From: Nyssa sinensis
Lineage: Eukaryota; Streptophyta; Magnoliopsida; Cornales; Nyssaceae
Direction of reading: 5' to 3'
Length of the DNA stretch: 64,000 nt
NCBI GenBank assembly: GCA_008638375.1
Contig: CM018046.1
Location: 41,789,706 to 41,853,705, forward strand
The notes under the pieces are model-generated. The model was given only the letters and a program-made list of their open reading frames with translations, made no database searches and was not told the DNA's origin. Position numbers and translations under genes: made by a program. Numbering within the stretch: position 1 is the stretch's first letter; each line of letters opens with the position of its first letter. This document shows, piece by piece, positions 9,862-20,998 of the stretch.

Positions 9862-12800
9862 TCAGTAAAGTGATTGAATATCAAGTTTAGAATGTTGGGT
9901 TGATGAGTTTGTGTTCACACCATTAACACCCATCTCCATTTCTTCTGCTTGATATGTTTGGTGCACACCATATAATACATAGAACAAAGTTATCAAACAT
10001 GCCCAGATACCAAATCTCTGGTATGACAGCATCTTGAGTGTAGTCATAAGGAAAACATTAAGGAAGATTGATATTACGGCTGGCCATGGCATGAAGGGCA
10101 CTGACCATTTGGTTTGCTGGCGAAGGCAAGGGACCATGCAGTGGAAGAAGGCAGTGATGGTGATCATGGACCCACCAAATAATGGCAAGCCCCACCATTG
10201 TTGCTTGAGCTTCCATGATATGGAGAAGCCAATTGAGCTACATGAGAGGAGAAATAGGAACAGGAGAGTGTGGAATGGGGGGTTTTTGCTTGTGATCACA
10301 TATTGACGGTAGATAAGAGCATTGGCAACTAGATAGAACACCAAGAGTGTGCTGATGGAGATCATTTGAAGCACTATGTCAAGTTCTGTGAAGAGTGCAA
10401 TTGATGCTGTGCAAACCCCTACATCATGGAGAGAGATAAAGATTCATATATGGGTTAATTTTCAAATTCATTCATAAAAAAAACCAAATATAACCACAAA
10501 GTCAAAATATGAATTTGTGAGATTGAGAAGTTTCTGTTCAAGGTGTTTCTCTTCAGTACTTTAGGGGGAAAAATATTGATAAATAAATCAGATAGAAAAG
10601 AATGAGAAGAAAAAAAAAATGGAGCTAGACAAGATATTTTATGCAGAAGAAGTTTGATCATGATCAGTTTACTAGTGAATTTCTTATCTCTCACAGAGCA
10701 AAAAAAAAAAGAAAAATTGTAAGAAAAAAAAAGGGCTTTATTTGAGAAAAAAATCTTTTGGAGATTTAAGGTCATGTTTGGTTGGAATTTTTCAAGTTGA
10801 TTCTGATTATTATATAATTGATTAATATTTAAATAAATTGATAAAAATCATGTTTGGTTATTACATGTTAACAAAGTAGTTTTCTTTTAAATTTCAAATT
10901 CTAATCCTTAATTTTTATATTCTTATATATAGTCATGAAATCAGCTTGAGACTTGATTAAGATTTAATTAAATTTTAATAGTATTGATTATAAAATAATC
11001 GCTTTTGTTAGGTTAACCAAATTAGATTTTTCAAACCAAACATTGATTTAATCATTGATCTTTACTTATTAAATCAAGCAAATCATCTAAATCAAACATA
11101 CACTTTAACTTATATAGACACTATTTTGTCTAAATATTTTGAGGTTCTCTCATAACGTGTGAAGATGGTAATGAGTTACATAGAGATTGAAGACAGACTA
11201 GCACTGGTACAGCTAAAATTACTTACCCAAAAAGAGAGTTGCATTCAATGGGGTGCCTGTTGAAGGATGAACCTTGGCTAACCAAGATGGCACAAGCCGT
11301 GCCCTTCCAATGACACAAAGGTACCTAGCTTGGCCAAGCATGGCAACCAGGAGAGAAGCCACAATTCCCAGGCTTGCACCAGCCCCTACCACATTGCTTG
11401 CCCATTTCCATCCCATATTTTGGAAAGCAATTGAAAATGCTGCAATCTTTGAAATCTGCAAATCATTTGAAGAGTGCCCAATTATACGGAAGGCATGCTC
11501 AAGGACTTCAAACTAAGGTCTAAAACAAGACTGAAATTGAGTCAAGTCGGATAATGACTAGTTCAAGTTTGATTTATTAAAATAAACAAATTTCAAATTG
11601 TGTTTCGAACTAATTTCAAATGAGTTTCTAATCGAGCCGAGTTCAACTATATTGATTTTTTATATAGTATTAGATCAGTTTATTACTTATCAAGCTTGTC
11701 TTATTTATTTTGCAAATCAATCCCAAACCAACATCTAACCAGACCGATCATGAGTATAGTAGATCTTCAATAACTTGGTTCATTTTCCAACCCTAGTGTA
11801 AAACTTTGGCCTTAGACATTTTTAATCATAAAATAATATATACATATACATGTGTGTGTGTTCATTTCACTGAATCTAGATCACTGACCTTGTTATAAGG
11901 AACCATTAGACACAAAGAGAAAGCCATGAGGCAATAAAGTGCGGAGACAATGACAACAGAACCCACAATACCCACTGGAAGGCTCTTTGAAGGGTTTTTA
12001 ATCTCTTCTGCCATGGTTGAAACTGAGTCATAGCCAATATAGCTGAAGTAAACTATGGCTGCTCCATCAAGAACACCTTTGACACCAAAAGGAGCTAAGC
12101 CTCCTGGCTTTACTAAGTTTTCAGCACTTCCATTGTAGAAACCAGCAATTATAATAAAACCAAAGAAAGCCACATGAAAGACTGTCATTATAAGGTTCAA
12201 TATGGAGCTTTCCTTTGTACTGCAATCCCCAAAAAGAAATATCCATCACTTTCACAACCCACTAAAAAGAGCATTACTTCATAGTCCAATAACAAAAAAC
12301 TATTGATTATTTGGATGAAGATAATAACAATTAAAACAAAAAGCAAAAAAATAATATCATAACATTCATATGACAATAATATGAATATAATTAATGACTG
12401 TAATCACTCTTAAGTCTCAATCCAGAATAGAACCGAGCCAAATACAACTTACCAATGTCAATGCAAAAATTTGATTAGAAAAACGAAAAAAAGAAGAAGA
12501 GGAAAACCCACACAAAACTTAATATGAATTGAACATTATATTGTATAACAAAAATTGATAATAAGGTAGCAAGAGATCAAACCTATGGCATAGACAGAGA
12601 GTGAGAAGAGCAATAATAGCAACAGCTGGGAAATCCAACATGTTGTAACCCTTTATTAATCCATCCACCTCAATTCTCCATGAGTTAGGATCATTCTCCC
12701 CAAACGCACAGCAGAGATAATCTGTGAAACTTCTAGCGACAGCAGCGTTTGACAATACATACTCCATTAGTATATTTGCCCCACCAAAATAACCCACAAA

Positions 12801-13393
12801 CTCCCCTGTAATAATTTAAAAGAAATAGCTAAATGAAGAAGAACTGGTACATATATATCTTATAATCATTTGATACTGAAAAATCAAAACTAAGAGAATG
12901 GTTTTAAATAGAATAAAAATGGCAAGGCAGGAATCATGTTGTGAATTCCATATAATTGGAATAAAGGCTTAATTTGTTGAGTTGAGTTTTAATTGGTGTC
13001 CATACCAAAGGTCACTCTTAGATAACTGAAGGCACCGCCGGCAACTGGAATTTCAATGGAGAATTCAGTGTAACACAAGGAAGAAAGGAGAGCTGATATG
13101 CCGGCAATGATGTATGAAATGAAAATGGAAGGCCCTGAGATATTGCGGGCAACAGGACCAGTTGTGACAAAGACTCCAACACCAAGCATTCCCCCTAGAC
13201 CAAGAGCTACCAAATCATACCACTCCAGTTTTCTCTTCATGTCTGCACCAGACCTTAGCCTTACTTGGTTGAGCTCTTGGTCTGGTGTCCATGTAGCTAA
13301 CATTCTCTTCCTTAGCCTGTGCGGTGTTTGGGAGAGAGAATGAAGGTAAGTGGAGAAGAGAAAGTTATTTGGTGCTTGTTGAATGGCTGCCAT
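9862..13393 (-). CDS. CAT6: Cationic amino acid transporter, CAT6/CAT7 clade, five exons, intact
   Basis: Coding exons on the minus strand: 13393-13006, 12805-12583, 12219-11889, 11455-11227 and 10418-9862. All introns are GT-AG and phases match, giving 1,728 nt, 575 residues plus stop, the usual length for plant CATs. Exon 1 starts MAAIQQ, then SYLHSL-like text and LATWTPDQELNQVR, and carries RSGADMKRKLEWYDLVALG and GGMLGVGVFVTTGPVA, the APC-superfamily first helix. Later landmarks are PVAGGAFSYLRVTFG, VLSNAAVARSF, YFSYIGYDSVSTMAEEI, LLVAMLGQARYLCVIGRA and WSVPFMPWPAVISIFLN. The family has about 14 membrane helices and imports basic and some large neutral amino acids at plasma membrane or tonoplast; the site and substrates here are inferred. 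The upstream frame stays open to 13579, but MAAIQQ fits family starts. CAT6 versus CAT7 is unresolved. Confidence 0.93.
10769..11104. mobile_element. Tourist-like MITE in CAT intron 4 (candidate)
   Basis: The segment begins AGGTCATGTTTGGTTGG and ends, on the opposite strand, AGTGTATGTTTGATT. These give imperfect terminal inverted repeats, flanked by TTA on both sides (10766-10768 and 11105-11107). TTA duplication and a GTTTGG-type terminus fit PIF/Harbinger-derived MITEs. An internal CAAACCAAACA at about 11034 adds a second inverted match. It lies wholly within the intron between exons 4 and 5. Confidence 0.45.
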
Positions 13394-13910
13394 ATATGTT
13401 TTGTAATTCAGCGAGTGTTTTGGGTTCCATAAGAAGGGCATGGAGAAGGTTTTAAATATGCATTGGAGAGAATATATTGCTAGATTCTTTTTTTTTTTCC
13501 CAAAGGTTGATGGAGAACCCCTAGTGGGTCCTTTGATTACCGAAAGTACTTGGCCGTCCTTCAGTCTCAATGAAATCAATTGTAACTCTCTCTATCTCAT
13601 TTGAAATAAAAATGATGAACACACACACAAGTGAATCTCACGTTGTGAAAAAAATAGACGCTCACCATTTCAAATGAAATAAAGAGATTCTAATCTCATT
13701 AAAATGACCATGTCTTTACAGTGCTTTACTTAGTCAGAAGATGGTCCATCACAAGTGAACTTCACATGTGATGGACCACATTGTGAGAGAAATAAACTCT
13801 CACTATTTCAAATGAAATGAAGGAATTCAGGACCCAATGAAATGACCATGCCTTTAAAGTGCTCTACTCAGCTGTCCTTAAGTCTCAATGAAATGACCAT
13901 GCCCTTAAAG

Positions 13911-13944
<34 letters not shown>

Positions 13945-13960
13945 ACACCCCCACACACAC
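13394..13960. promoter_or_regulatory. 5' flank of CAT gene, built from diverged tandem duplications
   Basis: This is the region upstream of the minus-strand CAT start. A module of about 125 bp (CACAAGTGAA...TTTCAAATGAAAT...AATGACCATG...TTTA(A/C)AGTGCT) occurs at about 13627-13730 and 13750-13865. A shorter third copy ends near 13908, and a related piece lies in the leader near 13555-13575. A (CT)n tract follows at about 13911-13945. No confident TATA box was assigned. CT-rich tracts are common near plant transcription starts, so one may lie here, but this is inferred. Confidence 0.45.
13742..13778. repeat. Perfect 12-bp hairpin in the CAT upstream region
   Basis: TGGTCCATCACA (13742-13753) and TGTGATGGACCA (13767-13778) are perfect reverse complements separated by 13 nt. 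It sits inside the second copy of the duplicated upstream module and is absent from the first copy. It could be the core of a small MITE or a regulatory stem. Confidence 0.8.
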
Positions 13961-14506
13961 ACACAGAGCTTTTTAGGGACCCAAGACTCCAAAGGGGTTG
14001 TTCTCTAAGTGAAGCGTGCAAACAAAAAGGTGGAAAAGACCCAACCATTGTAGTTGAAATAAGTTTGTAAGAGGAATCACAAAGAGAAGAGAGAATTTGA
14101 CCTAATCTTTTGGAATTTCCTCCTCTAAGCTTTGAGAAGATGTGACAGGCATCCCATCTCTAAAAAGCATCTAAAGATTTCTTGCTCAAGTTTTAAGCAT
14201 AATTGAACTTGATTCCTGGACAAAATATCATCTTTGCAGCGGATGTAGTGGTAATCCCTGCTTCCTGAAAATTTTAAAATCCTAAAGAAAAACATTTGTT
14301 TGGTCCTACTTATTTACAGTCCTGAGAGCATGTATGACAACAATAATCAAGAAGGACAATTAAGTCAAGAAGTCTGTTTACTCAGGTTACTTTTTACATG
14401 AATAACACTTTGAATACAAAATGTAAATTTGTTGTTCCATGCACATTGGCATTGTCTGACTATTTTCTAAGCATTTGGGTGTGTGTGGTTCGATATAGAA
14501 GATGAA

Positions 14507-14551
14507 CCCCCCCCCCCCCCCCCCCCCCCCCAACACACACACACACACACA
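14507..14551. repeat. Poly-C tract followed by (CA)n
   Basis: An uninterrupted run of about 24 C from near 14508, followed by AA and (CA)n. Length is likely uncertain in the assembly because such homopolymers are hard to sequence. Confidence 0.85.
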
Positions 14552-14848
14552 TATCAATCAAAGGTTTTCTCTTAAAAGTTTTTATGCATAATCTCTCTCT
14601 TTCCATTAGAGAATGACTTCATCAAGAAACATTGGTCCGTCCAAGCACTAGTTAGTTCATTTTAATACTCTTTTGAGTGCCCATCCAATTTTTAACAGCT
14701 ATTGGTCTTATAGAGCCAATAACTTCTTGTATATTTTTAAATGTTCAACCTGCGTATCTTTTAGGAAAAATGAGATTTTCTTGAGTATGAGTATGAAGCC
14801 AATCCACATTGCAAGTACAAATTAAAGATGTAGAGGGAAGCTCTTAAA

Positions 14849-15281
14849 CTAATTGATGGTACTCATTTTCGTCTCGCACACCGTAGGCTCCTCGTGTACC
14901 ATATTGCCCGCTTTGGCTGCCCATGAGTCTTATGGCTCACAGCTTTGTTCTTCTCCCTTGGGAGAAAAGGCCTAATGCAAGGGAGAGGGTGGCCTAGGGC
15001 TTATAAGCAACATCAATTCCCGACTCCTTTCAGATGTGGGACTAAATGGTTACCACAGATGGCGCCAAACTGATGCTGCCCATTTTCGTCTCGCACATCG
15101 TACGCTCCTCGTGCATCATATTGTCCGCTTTGCCTATCCATGGGTCTTATGACTCACGACTTTGTTCTTCCTCTTTGGAGGAAAAGGCCTGACGCAAGGG
15201 ATAGGATAGTCTAGGGGCTTATAAGCGAAATCCAGTTCCCGACTCCTTTCTGATGTGAGACTAAATGGTTACAACACTAAT
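14849..15281 (+). mobile_element. Compact LTR pair with 13-bp spacer, TRIM/SMART-like
   Basis: Two copies of a 204-206 bp segment, 14854-15057 and 15071-15276, both start TGATG and end in ACA/ACA-type CA dinucleotides (TTACCACA and TTACAACA). They differ at roughly 10-15 percent of sites. The outer flanks are both CTAAT (14849-14853 and 15277-15281), a 5-bp target duplication as made by LTR retrotransposon integrases. The spacer between the copies (15058-15070) is GATGGCGCCAAAC. It contains TGGCGCC, the start of a tRNA primer-binding site in many plant LTR elements. There is no coding region and no clear polypurine tract. Alternative: a simple tandem duplication with a chance flank match. Confidence 0.65.
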
Positions 15282-15520
15282 AGTACTGCATCACTATTTG
15301 CCCAGAAATCAAAAGAGAAGATAATGTTATTTTAGATTCTGACTTATCAAAAGTCACCCCTTCCATCTATTACTACTGCAGCTCCACTAACACAACTGTG
15401 GAAGGAAAAAAGATATAAACTTTCCACTCAAAATATATTCAGAGAGATCAATTTTAGCACTTGAGAATTTAGGGAATTCTCTAGTACATAGTTAATTATA
15501 TTTCATGGTTATATGATATA

Positions 15521-15552
<32 letters not shown>

Positions 15553-16692
15553 CCGCGCGCACGCAAGTAGTCGATCACCTTCCTGCTGTCTTGTCATCTT
15601 ACCTTGTAATATTAGTGATTCATGCTTCACCTCTAATAGGACTATCTATTTAAGTTATTCTAGGCCTGGTAAAGTGAATGTTTCTAGAAATCAATCCAGA
15701 ATAAAATCAGCTTGCAGATGCAATTGGTAATTAATATTTTGAGCATCTTTGAATTAATAATATTCATCAAGATTGTAAAACTTTTCTGGGCTTGATCTCC
15801 TAGAATGTACCCTTTTTCATTCTCGTAAACCATAGCTCTGTGTAAATAGGGCATATACCTAAATTGATTTTTTCTTTTCTTCACATAGTAGCATGTATAA
15901 TTATGCAATCACCATTTTTTTTGGCAATCCCACTATCCTAAATTAAGTCAATGAGCCGTTCAATGATGCCATTGTTCTCTTATCTCATATCCAATAGAAA
16001 ATTCTCGAAGAGAAATTACTAGAGTGTCACTATATCTCATTATCTAATGTAGTGTGACATTTTTCCATAAAACTTATTTTTCTTTTAAATTTGCAATAAT
16101 TTTTTTTTTCCATAAATTTGAAAAGGTGATAGAATATATAAGAGAGAACTTTACTATACATTAGATAATGATGTGAAGTATCCATCTCACCCAATAAACT
16201 TTACAAGCATCCCAAAACAACTTTATGTAAGTACTTCTGTAAAATAATGGAAATGGATAGGAATCAGTTGTAGCAGTTAACAGTTGGATGAAAATTTTGT
16301 TTTCAATCTCAAGTGGGAGATGGTGGTAAAACATCAGCACCACACAAGCTTATCTTATGCCACCCCCTCTCTTTTTTTCTTCTTCTTTTAAATATTGATC
16401 AAAAGTCAAAAAGCACTCTCTTTGGTGCGAATCGAATCCATATAAATTAGCTACCATAGAAAATAAAGAATAAGAGAGAGGTGATCTTCTTCATGAGTGT
16501 GAATTTACTTATCTGATGTATTTAATTGTCAGCAACACCATCATCCACCCTAATTAATTCATCACTGACCAATAATCTTTTTTCTTGCTGATTGAGAAAG
16601 AATTATTGATCCATTTGCTTAGGAATATTAGGCTGAGATTAATTATGTGGTCCTTAATCCATCATTTCTCCACTTGTCACAATGGGGAACTT

Positions 16693-16723
<31 letters not shown>

Positions 16724-18174
16724 TGCTTTCATTGGACCATTTTTTTTTCTGTCAATATCTATTTGGATTACTATGAGTGGATGAAAGGTTGTTTAGGGTG
16801 ACCTCATGGGAAGAGTCTATTGTATAGGCACGCTTGAATTAATGGGTATCTCAATGCTAATCATGGTTCCAAAGTGAAATCATGAGAGTCACAAAACAAA
16901 CATTGTTTACAAATTAAAGTTGAAATCAATAAAGAGAAGGATTAAAGCCAATCAAAGTGCTAAAGTAAAATTGTGTTCCTCTTATGTTCAAACTCAGTGG
17001 GCAGATCCTAATCTCATGTTACTATATTTGCCTCCTTGTCATTACTTTTAAAGACTTTCACCCACCTCGAGAAGAAATTATTGAATGGTCACTTCACATT
17101 ATCGTCTCATGTGCTATATATATATATGTATGTATATAATTACTTTTCACAAAATCCAACACTTTCCTATTTTTATAGAGAAATTGTTTATCGGAAATTA
17201 TAAAAAGTTATATATTTCATACTGTCTCTTCACATCGGATAATGATATAGAGTGATAATTTTCAAAATAAAATGACTTCCATGACCACTAGAATGATTTT
17301 TCTTATGGACCATCAACCCTTATAAAAGATTGTACATGCTTCAGTACTTAGAAAGGAAAAAATATATTAAAAATTTAAAACTCTTCTAAGGGACTTGAAT
17401 CTGAATTTAATTTGATCATGTTAGTTGCTTTCCAAATACCCGGCCATCAGTTTACTAGTAGCAGAAAACTGAGATGCAACTATGGTTTCTGCTCATAAGT
17501 TAGCTAAACAGTACTCCATTTTGTTGTGATGTCATGGACTTGAATTTGACCAAACTTCAGGACACAATGAAACAATAGAATGAAAAAGATCGAAAAGAAA
17601 GTAAAAGCATTATATTTCCTTGATGACACCAACTACAAGCATGATCACGAACATAGGCAGACTAGACATACAATAGTTTCTGCAACTTGCTATGATTTGT
17701 GACGACTCCTTCCCTCTTGCCGACCTTGAGGGGCCATGCATCTGGCTTATACACATGCATTCCAAGTTTTAGAGAAGTCCAAATTTCAGTTTACCATTTA
17801 GCTTTGCACTAAAGCATTTAGAGTCATATATATTGCATCAGGTACAGAATGGAATGATATGATTGAGACTCTGAACACATTTGATGCCAAGATCAGCTCA
17901 AGACAATTTAAAGCTTAAAGCGTAAACACTAAATAAGAATTTTTTTTTCTTTTTTTGAGATATACGAAAAATAAATTTTTAATAAAAAATATAAGTTAAA
18001 ACAATATTAAAATAGTTTATATTATAAGAGTTTTAAGTGATTTAAATAAAAATAAACTCTAATAAATTGTTATATATAAATGTTTTCAATATATATATAT
18101 ATAATATAGTAATATAAAATTAATTTTTTCCATAATAAAAAATTCTCTCATAATGGCAATAGTAGATTTGTTTT

Positions 18175-18208
<34 letters not shown>

Positions 18209-18330
18209 TAATATAAAATTAAATTTTTACATAATAAAAAATTCTTTTATAATGGCAATAGAATTAAATTTTTTTCATGAAGATGAAATTTAAGGCTTTC
18301 TTTTTTGAGTTAGACTTTTATTAGCTTCAA

Positions 18331-18369
<39 letters not shown>

Positions 18370-19087
18370 ACAGAAAATTTGAAACTTTTTTTTATAAGTA
18401 GGGCTTAATAATAGGCCAGGCGACCCCGTTTGGTGCCATTAGGATTGGATTATTAAAACATATGAGACAGTAGCAAGCACATTCATATAACTAAAATAAG
18501 GAAAGCATAACAAGAGTGGAATTTTATTGTGAGCTTTGCAATGTGATTGGTAGGGAAGTTGCACTCAGGAGGTTAGTAGGAAGCAATGGTACCTTGCCTT
18601 TTGCTTTTGATTTTCCCAAGTGGGACACCCAAATTTTCCATTGACTTCATTCCTCACCTCTCCTCTTTAGAAACTGTTGTAACAGTCCTCCTATTAATGC
18701 ATATAGATGTTTGTTATGCTAAAGTACCCTCATATAGTGTAATTTCATATGTTAAAAGTGCTTTGTTTTGTTTATCAGAAAAGACAATATACTAATAAAA
18801 AGGTGAGGAAAAGAATAGGAACACAGTCACCCAATGGAGGAACAGAATACCTTTTTCTTTTTCTTTTTTTTTTTTCTTTCAGACTTTTTCCTGGACTGAG
18901 TAGAATCAAGTTAGTTATTTTGAATATTGTAAATCATATTTTATCAATAATTATGCACTGGATTAATTGTTATTTCATTTATCAAATCATGGGTGTCATC
19001 CAGTTGAGTTTGGTTAATTACTCCAATAACCCCCACATGTAATACTATTATAGTATCATATAAACCATAATTTTAGGCTTTCTTTAG
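15282..19087. other. Intergenic, AT-rich, microsatellites and a possible MITE, no gene seen
   Basis: No protein frame was recognised. (AT) or (GT) tracts occur near 15521-15552, 16697-16723, 17117-17136, 18093-18105, 18178-18207 and 18340-18366. Around 18058-18260 a segment with ATATATA...TAATATAAAATTAA...TAATAAAAAATTCT occurs twice, a direct duplication of about 115 bp. A hairpin candidate is annotated separately at 16035-16173. Confidence 0.5.
16035..16173. repeat. Inverted-repeat segment, possible MITE
   Basis: TCTCATTATCTAATGT (16035-16050) and ACATTAGATAATGATG (16158-16173) are reverse complements at 14 of 16 positions, around an AT-rich core of about 107 bp. A related piece (TTCACATCGGATAATGATATAG) lies at about 17228-17250. 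Target duplications were not identified. Confidence 0.35.
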
Positions 19088-19106
19088 AATAAACAGTCAC
19101 TAACTT

Positions 19107-19330
19107 CCACTTAGGTAGTTTAGAGGTAAGGAGGATCCTGAGATGAGTCGTAAACTTGGACATTCTGAGTTCAAATCCTCACGAGAGCCTACGTTTTAGG
19201 GGTGGCCACCCTCCCTGCAAGCATAAGCGAAATGGTTGTTGTAGGAAATTGGTAAAAATTGGTGAAATTTACCTGTTCGAGATGCAAGCTAGCCGCATGG
19301 TTCCTCAATGTTACCAGAAAAAAAAAATGG
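19107..19330 (+). mobile_element. tRNA-derived SINE
   Basis: The 5' part carries an A-box-like TAGTTTAGAGGTAAGGAGG followed, about 45 bp downstream, by a B-box-like GAGTTCAAATCCTCACG, the layout of an internal RNA polymerase III promoter. The element ends in an A-rich tail (AAAAAAAAAA at about 19319-19327). Diverged target duplications flank it: AATAAACAGTCACTAACTT (19088-19106) and AGTAAACAGCCACCTACTT (19331-19349), 15 of 19 identical. A frame crossing it has no relation to any protein. Confidence 0.75.
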
Positions 19331-19349
19331 AGTAAACAGCCACCTACTT

Positions 19350-20724
19350 GAATGTAGCATATATATTGTGTGTGTGTGTGTATTGGATAATAAAGTAGAT
19401 TGTATTTGATCAATAATTTTATCCAGTAGGTTGTTTTCGTCAGTTCTAAATTTAGCAAATCATCATGATCATCCTGTTAGGTTTGGTTAGCTTGCACTTG
19501 CAGTTATGCAGCCATCTAATTAACCTGTCTTCAAGATGCCAATAATCTTACATTATGATACACACATTTTGGTGAAAGCTATAGACTGTTTTGCCCCTCC
19601 ATGTATATAACTAAAAGGGGATGGTTATATCATCTCCCATGTTGTGATCAGTGAGATTAATAATGCAAACCAGACTTTCTCATATATTGGCTTCTGATTA
19701 AAAGATAACAATGCTCAATGTCCCTTCCTTAGCAAACCATGACTCTTAATTGTGGTTAACAACCTGTACTTTCTTTGAACTTAGAAGCTGCAATATTTCC
19801 TTTATTTTATATATAAAAGTTAGATTGTGCAAGCAATCCATGCAAAGCCCACTCATTGAGTGATTGACATGGAAACATCATAGCAGCCTCTCTTTTTCAC
19901 ACTGATTGAAATTCATTATATAAGACCATTAACAAAGAGCCATGGAGAAAAGGAGATTTCGCATTTTGAAAGTTTTTATTCTTGTAATCTCTTTGATACA
20001 TAGTGGGTTCATTATCGCTATCTGTAAATGTAGGCATGTTGATGAACCATGTAAATCCTATATCTTCTCTGTTTTTGTTTATTTTTGTGATTTGTTTGAT
20101 TGCTTTCGCATAACATTTCCTCTGAAAAAAAGAGTCCTCCTTTCCAACGTAAACCCACAGACCTTTATAGGGGCCAATATGTATTCAAGCCAAACCCATT
20201 ATGGTTTCCAGCCCTCAGTATTGTTGTGGGAATAACCCCTCAAATGACACTCAATGTTAGAATATAAAATGGAGAGAAATGACTGCATTTGTTAGGGAAT
20301 GATTATAACTTCATTACCCAATTCCTTTATTCAGGGCAAAAGCCATTATTCATGGGTGGGAATGAATGGAAAGTTGAAAACCACAGGTCTCACACATTCA
20401 ATCCACAAAATCACTTCTTTATAAAATTGATACAATGATTCCAATGAATGTGTAGATCATGGGCTTGTTTAGTCTTTTGGGAGTAAATATATACAAAAGA
20501 GATGAGCATTGAGAAAGTAGAGTACGTTTAAATTTTATTCCAAATCACTATGCCCCATCTATCTGAAAGTGGGCTCGAGAAAACTCTCTTTTCCTCAATC
20601 CCCAAACCATTTAATGATCTAACAAGAAGCAAATTTTGATTTTTAAGTCTAAATCTTTACCTGATAGAAGCTTTCGAGTCATTCTTACTCATGGCCATGA
20701 TTGCTTATTCTTATTTTCGTAGCT
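19350..20724. other. Intergenic, no gene recognised apart from one doubtful small frame
   Basis: AT-rich sequence with no repeat borders found. It includes a (GT) tract at about 19368-19381 and the doubtful frame at 19942-20235. Confidence 0.45.
19942..20235 (+). CDS. Possible small hydrophobic or secreted protein, unrecognised
   Basis: A 97-codon frame starts MEKRRFRILKVFILVISLI, a basic N-terminus followed by a hydrophobic stretch that could be a signal peptide or anchor. A second hydrophobic, Phe-rich stretch follows (YIFSVFVYFCDLF). A TATA-like TTATATAAG lies about 30 bp upstream and the start has a CCATGG context. No family or peptide-hormone motif was recognised, and AT-rich DNA easily yields such Phe/Ile-rich frames. 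The second half may be intron, since GTAAAT follows residue 28. Function not assigned; existence is doubtful. Confidence 0.2.
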   Translation: MEKRRFRILKVFILVISLIHSGFIIAICKCRHVDEPCKSYIFSVFVYFCDLFDCFRITFPLKKRVLLSNVNPQTFIGANMYSSQTHYGFQPSVLLWE

Positions 20725-20998
20725 TCTTTTTCAGCGTTGCTCATTTTTGTATCGCTAATAGGCCGTTTTAGTGACAAACAAACACTTGTATTGTGTATTT
20801 TAGCAACGCACATGAACATCAGTAAAGATATATATATATATATATATATATTATTAGCGTCTCTCGATGTTCGTCGCTAATAGTATCGGTGATGTTATAA
20901 ATTTTGGCATACTTAGCGACACATGTTTGTGCATTGTTAAAGAACACTAGCGATGGTCTTGTGCAGTCACTAACAGTCTTTTTTTTTTTTTAGTAGTG
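20725..20998. mobile_element. Truncated CACTA terminal fragment
   Basis: Subterminal motifs (GCGTTGCTC, ATCGCTAATAGG, TTTTAGCAACGCAC, TTCGTCGCTAATAG, TAGCGACACATG, CTAGCGATGG) occur in both orientations. The fragment ends in a T run and TAGTAGTG at 20998, the reverse complement of CACTACTA. No partner terminus was found to the left, so only about 270 bp of the element end remains. The motif family matches the element at 1-7020, suggesting the same or a sister family. Confidence 0.7.

Noticed and set aside
10034..10306. Plus-strand frame of 90 codons opposite CAT exon 5
   Set aside because: Shadow of the well-supported minus-strand exon.
13098..13343. Plus-strand frame opposite CAT exon 1
   Set aside because: Shadow of the transporter coding sequence.
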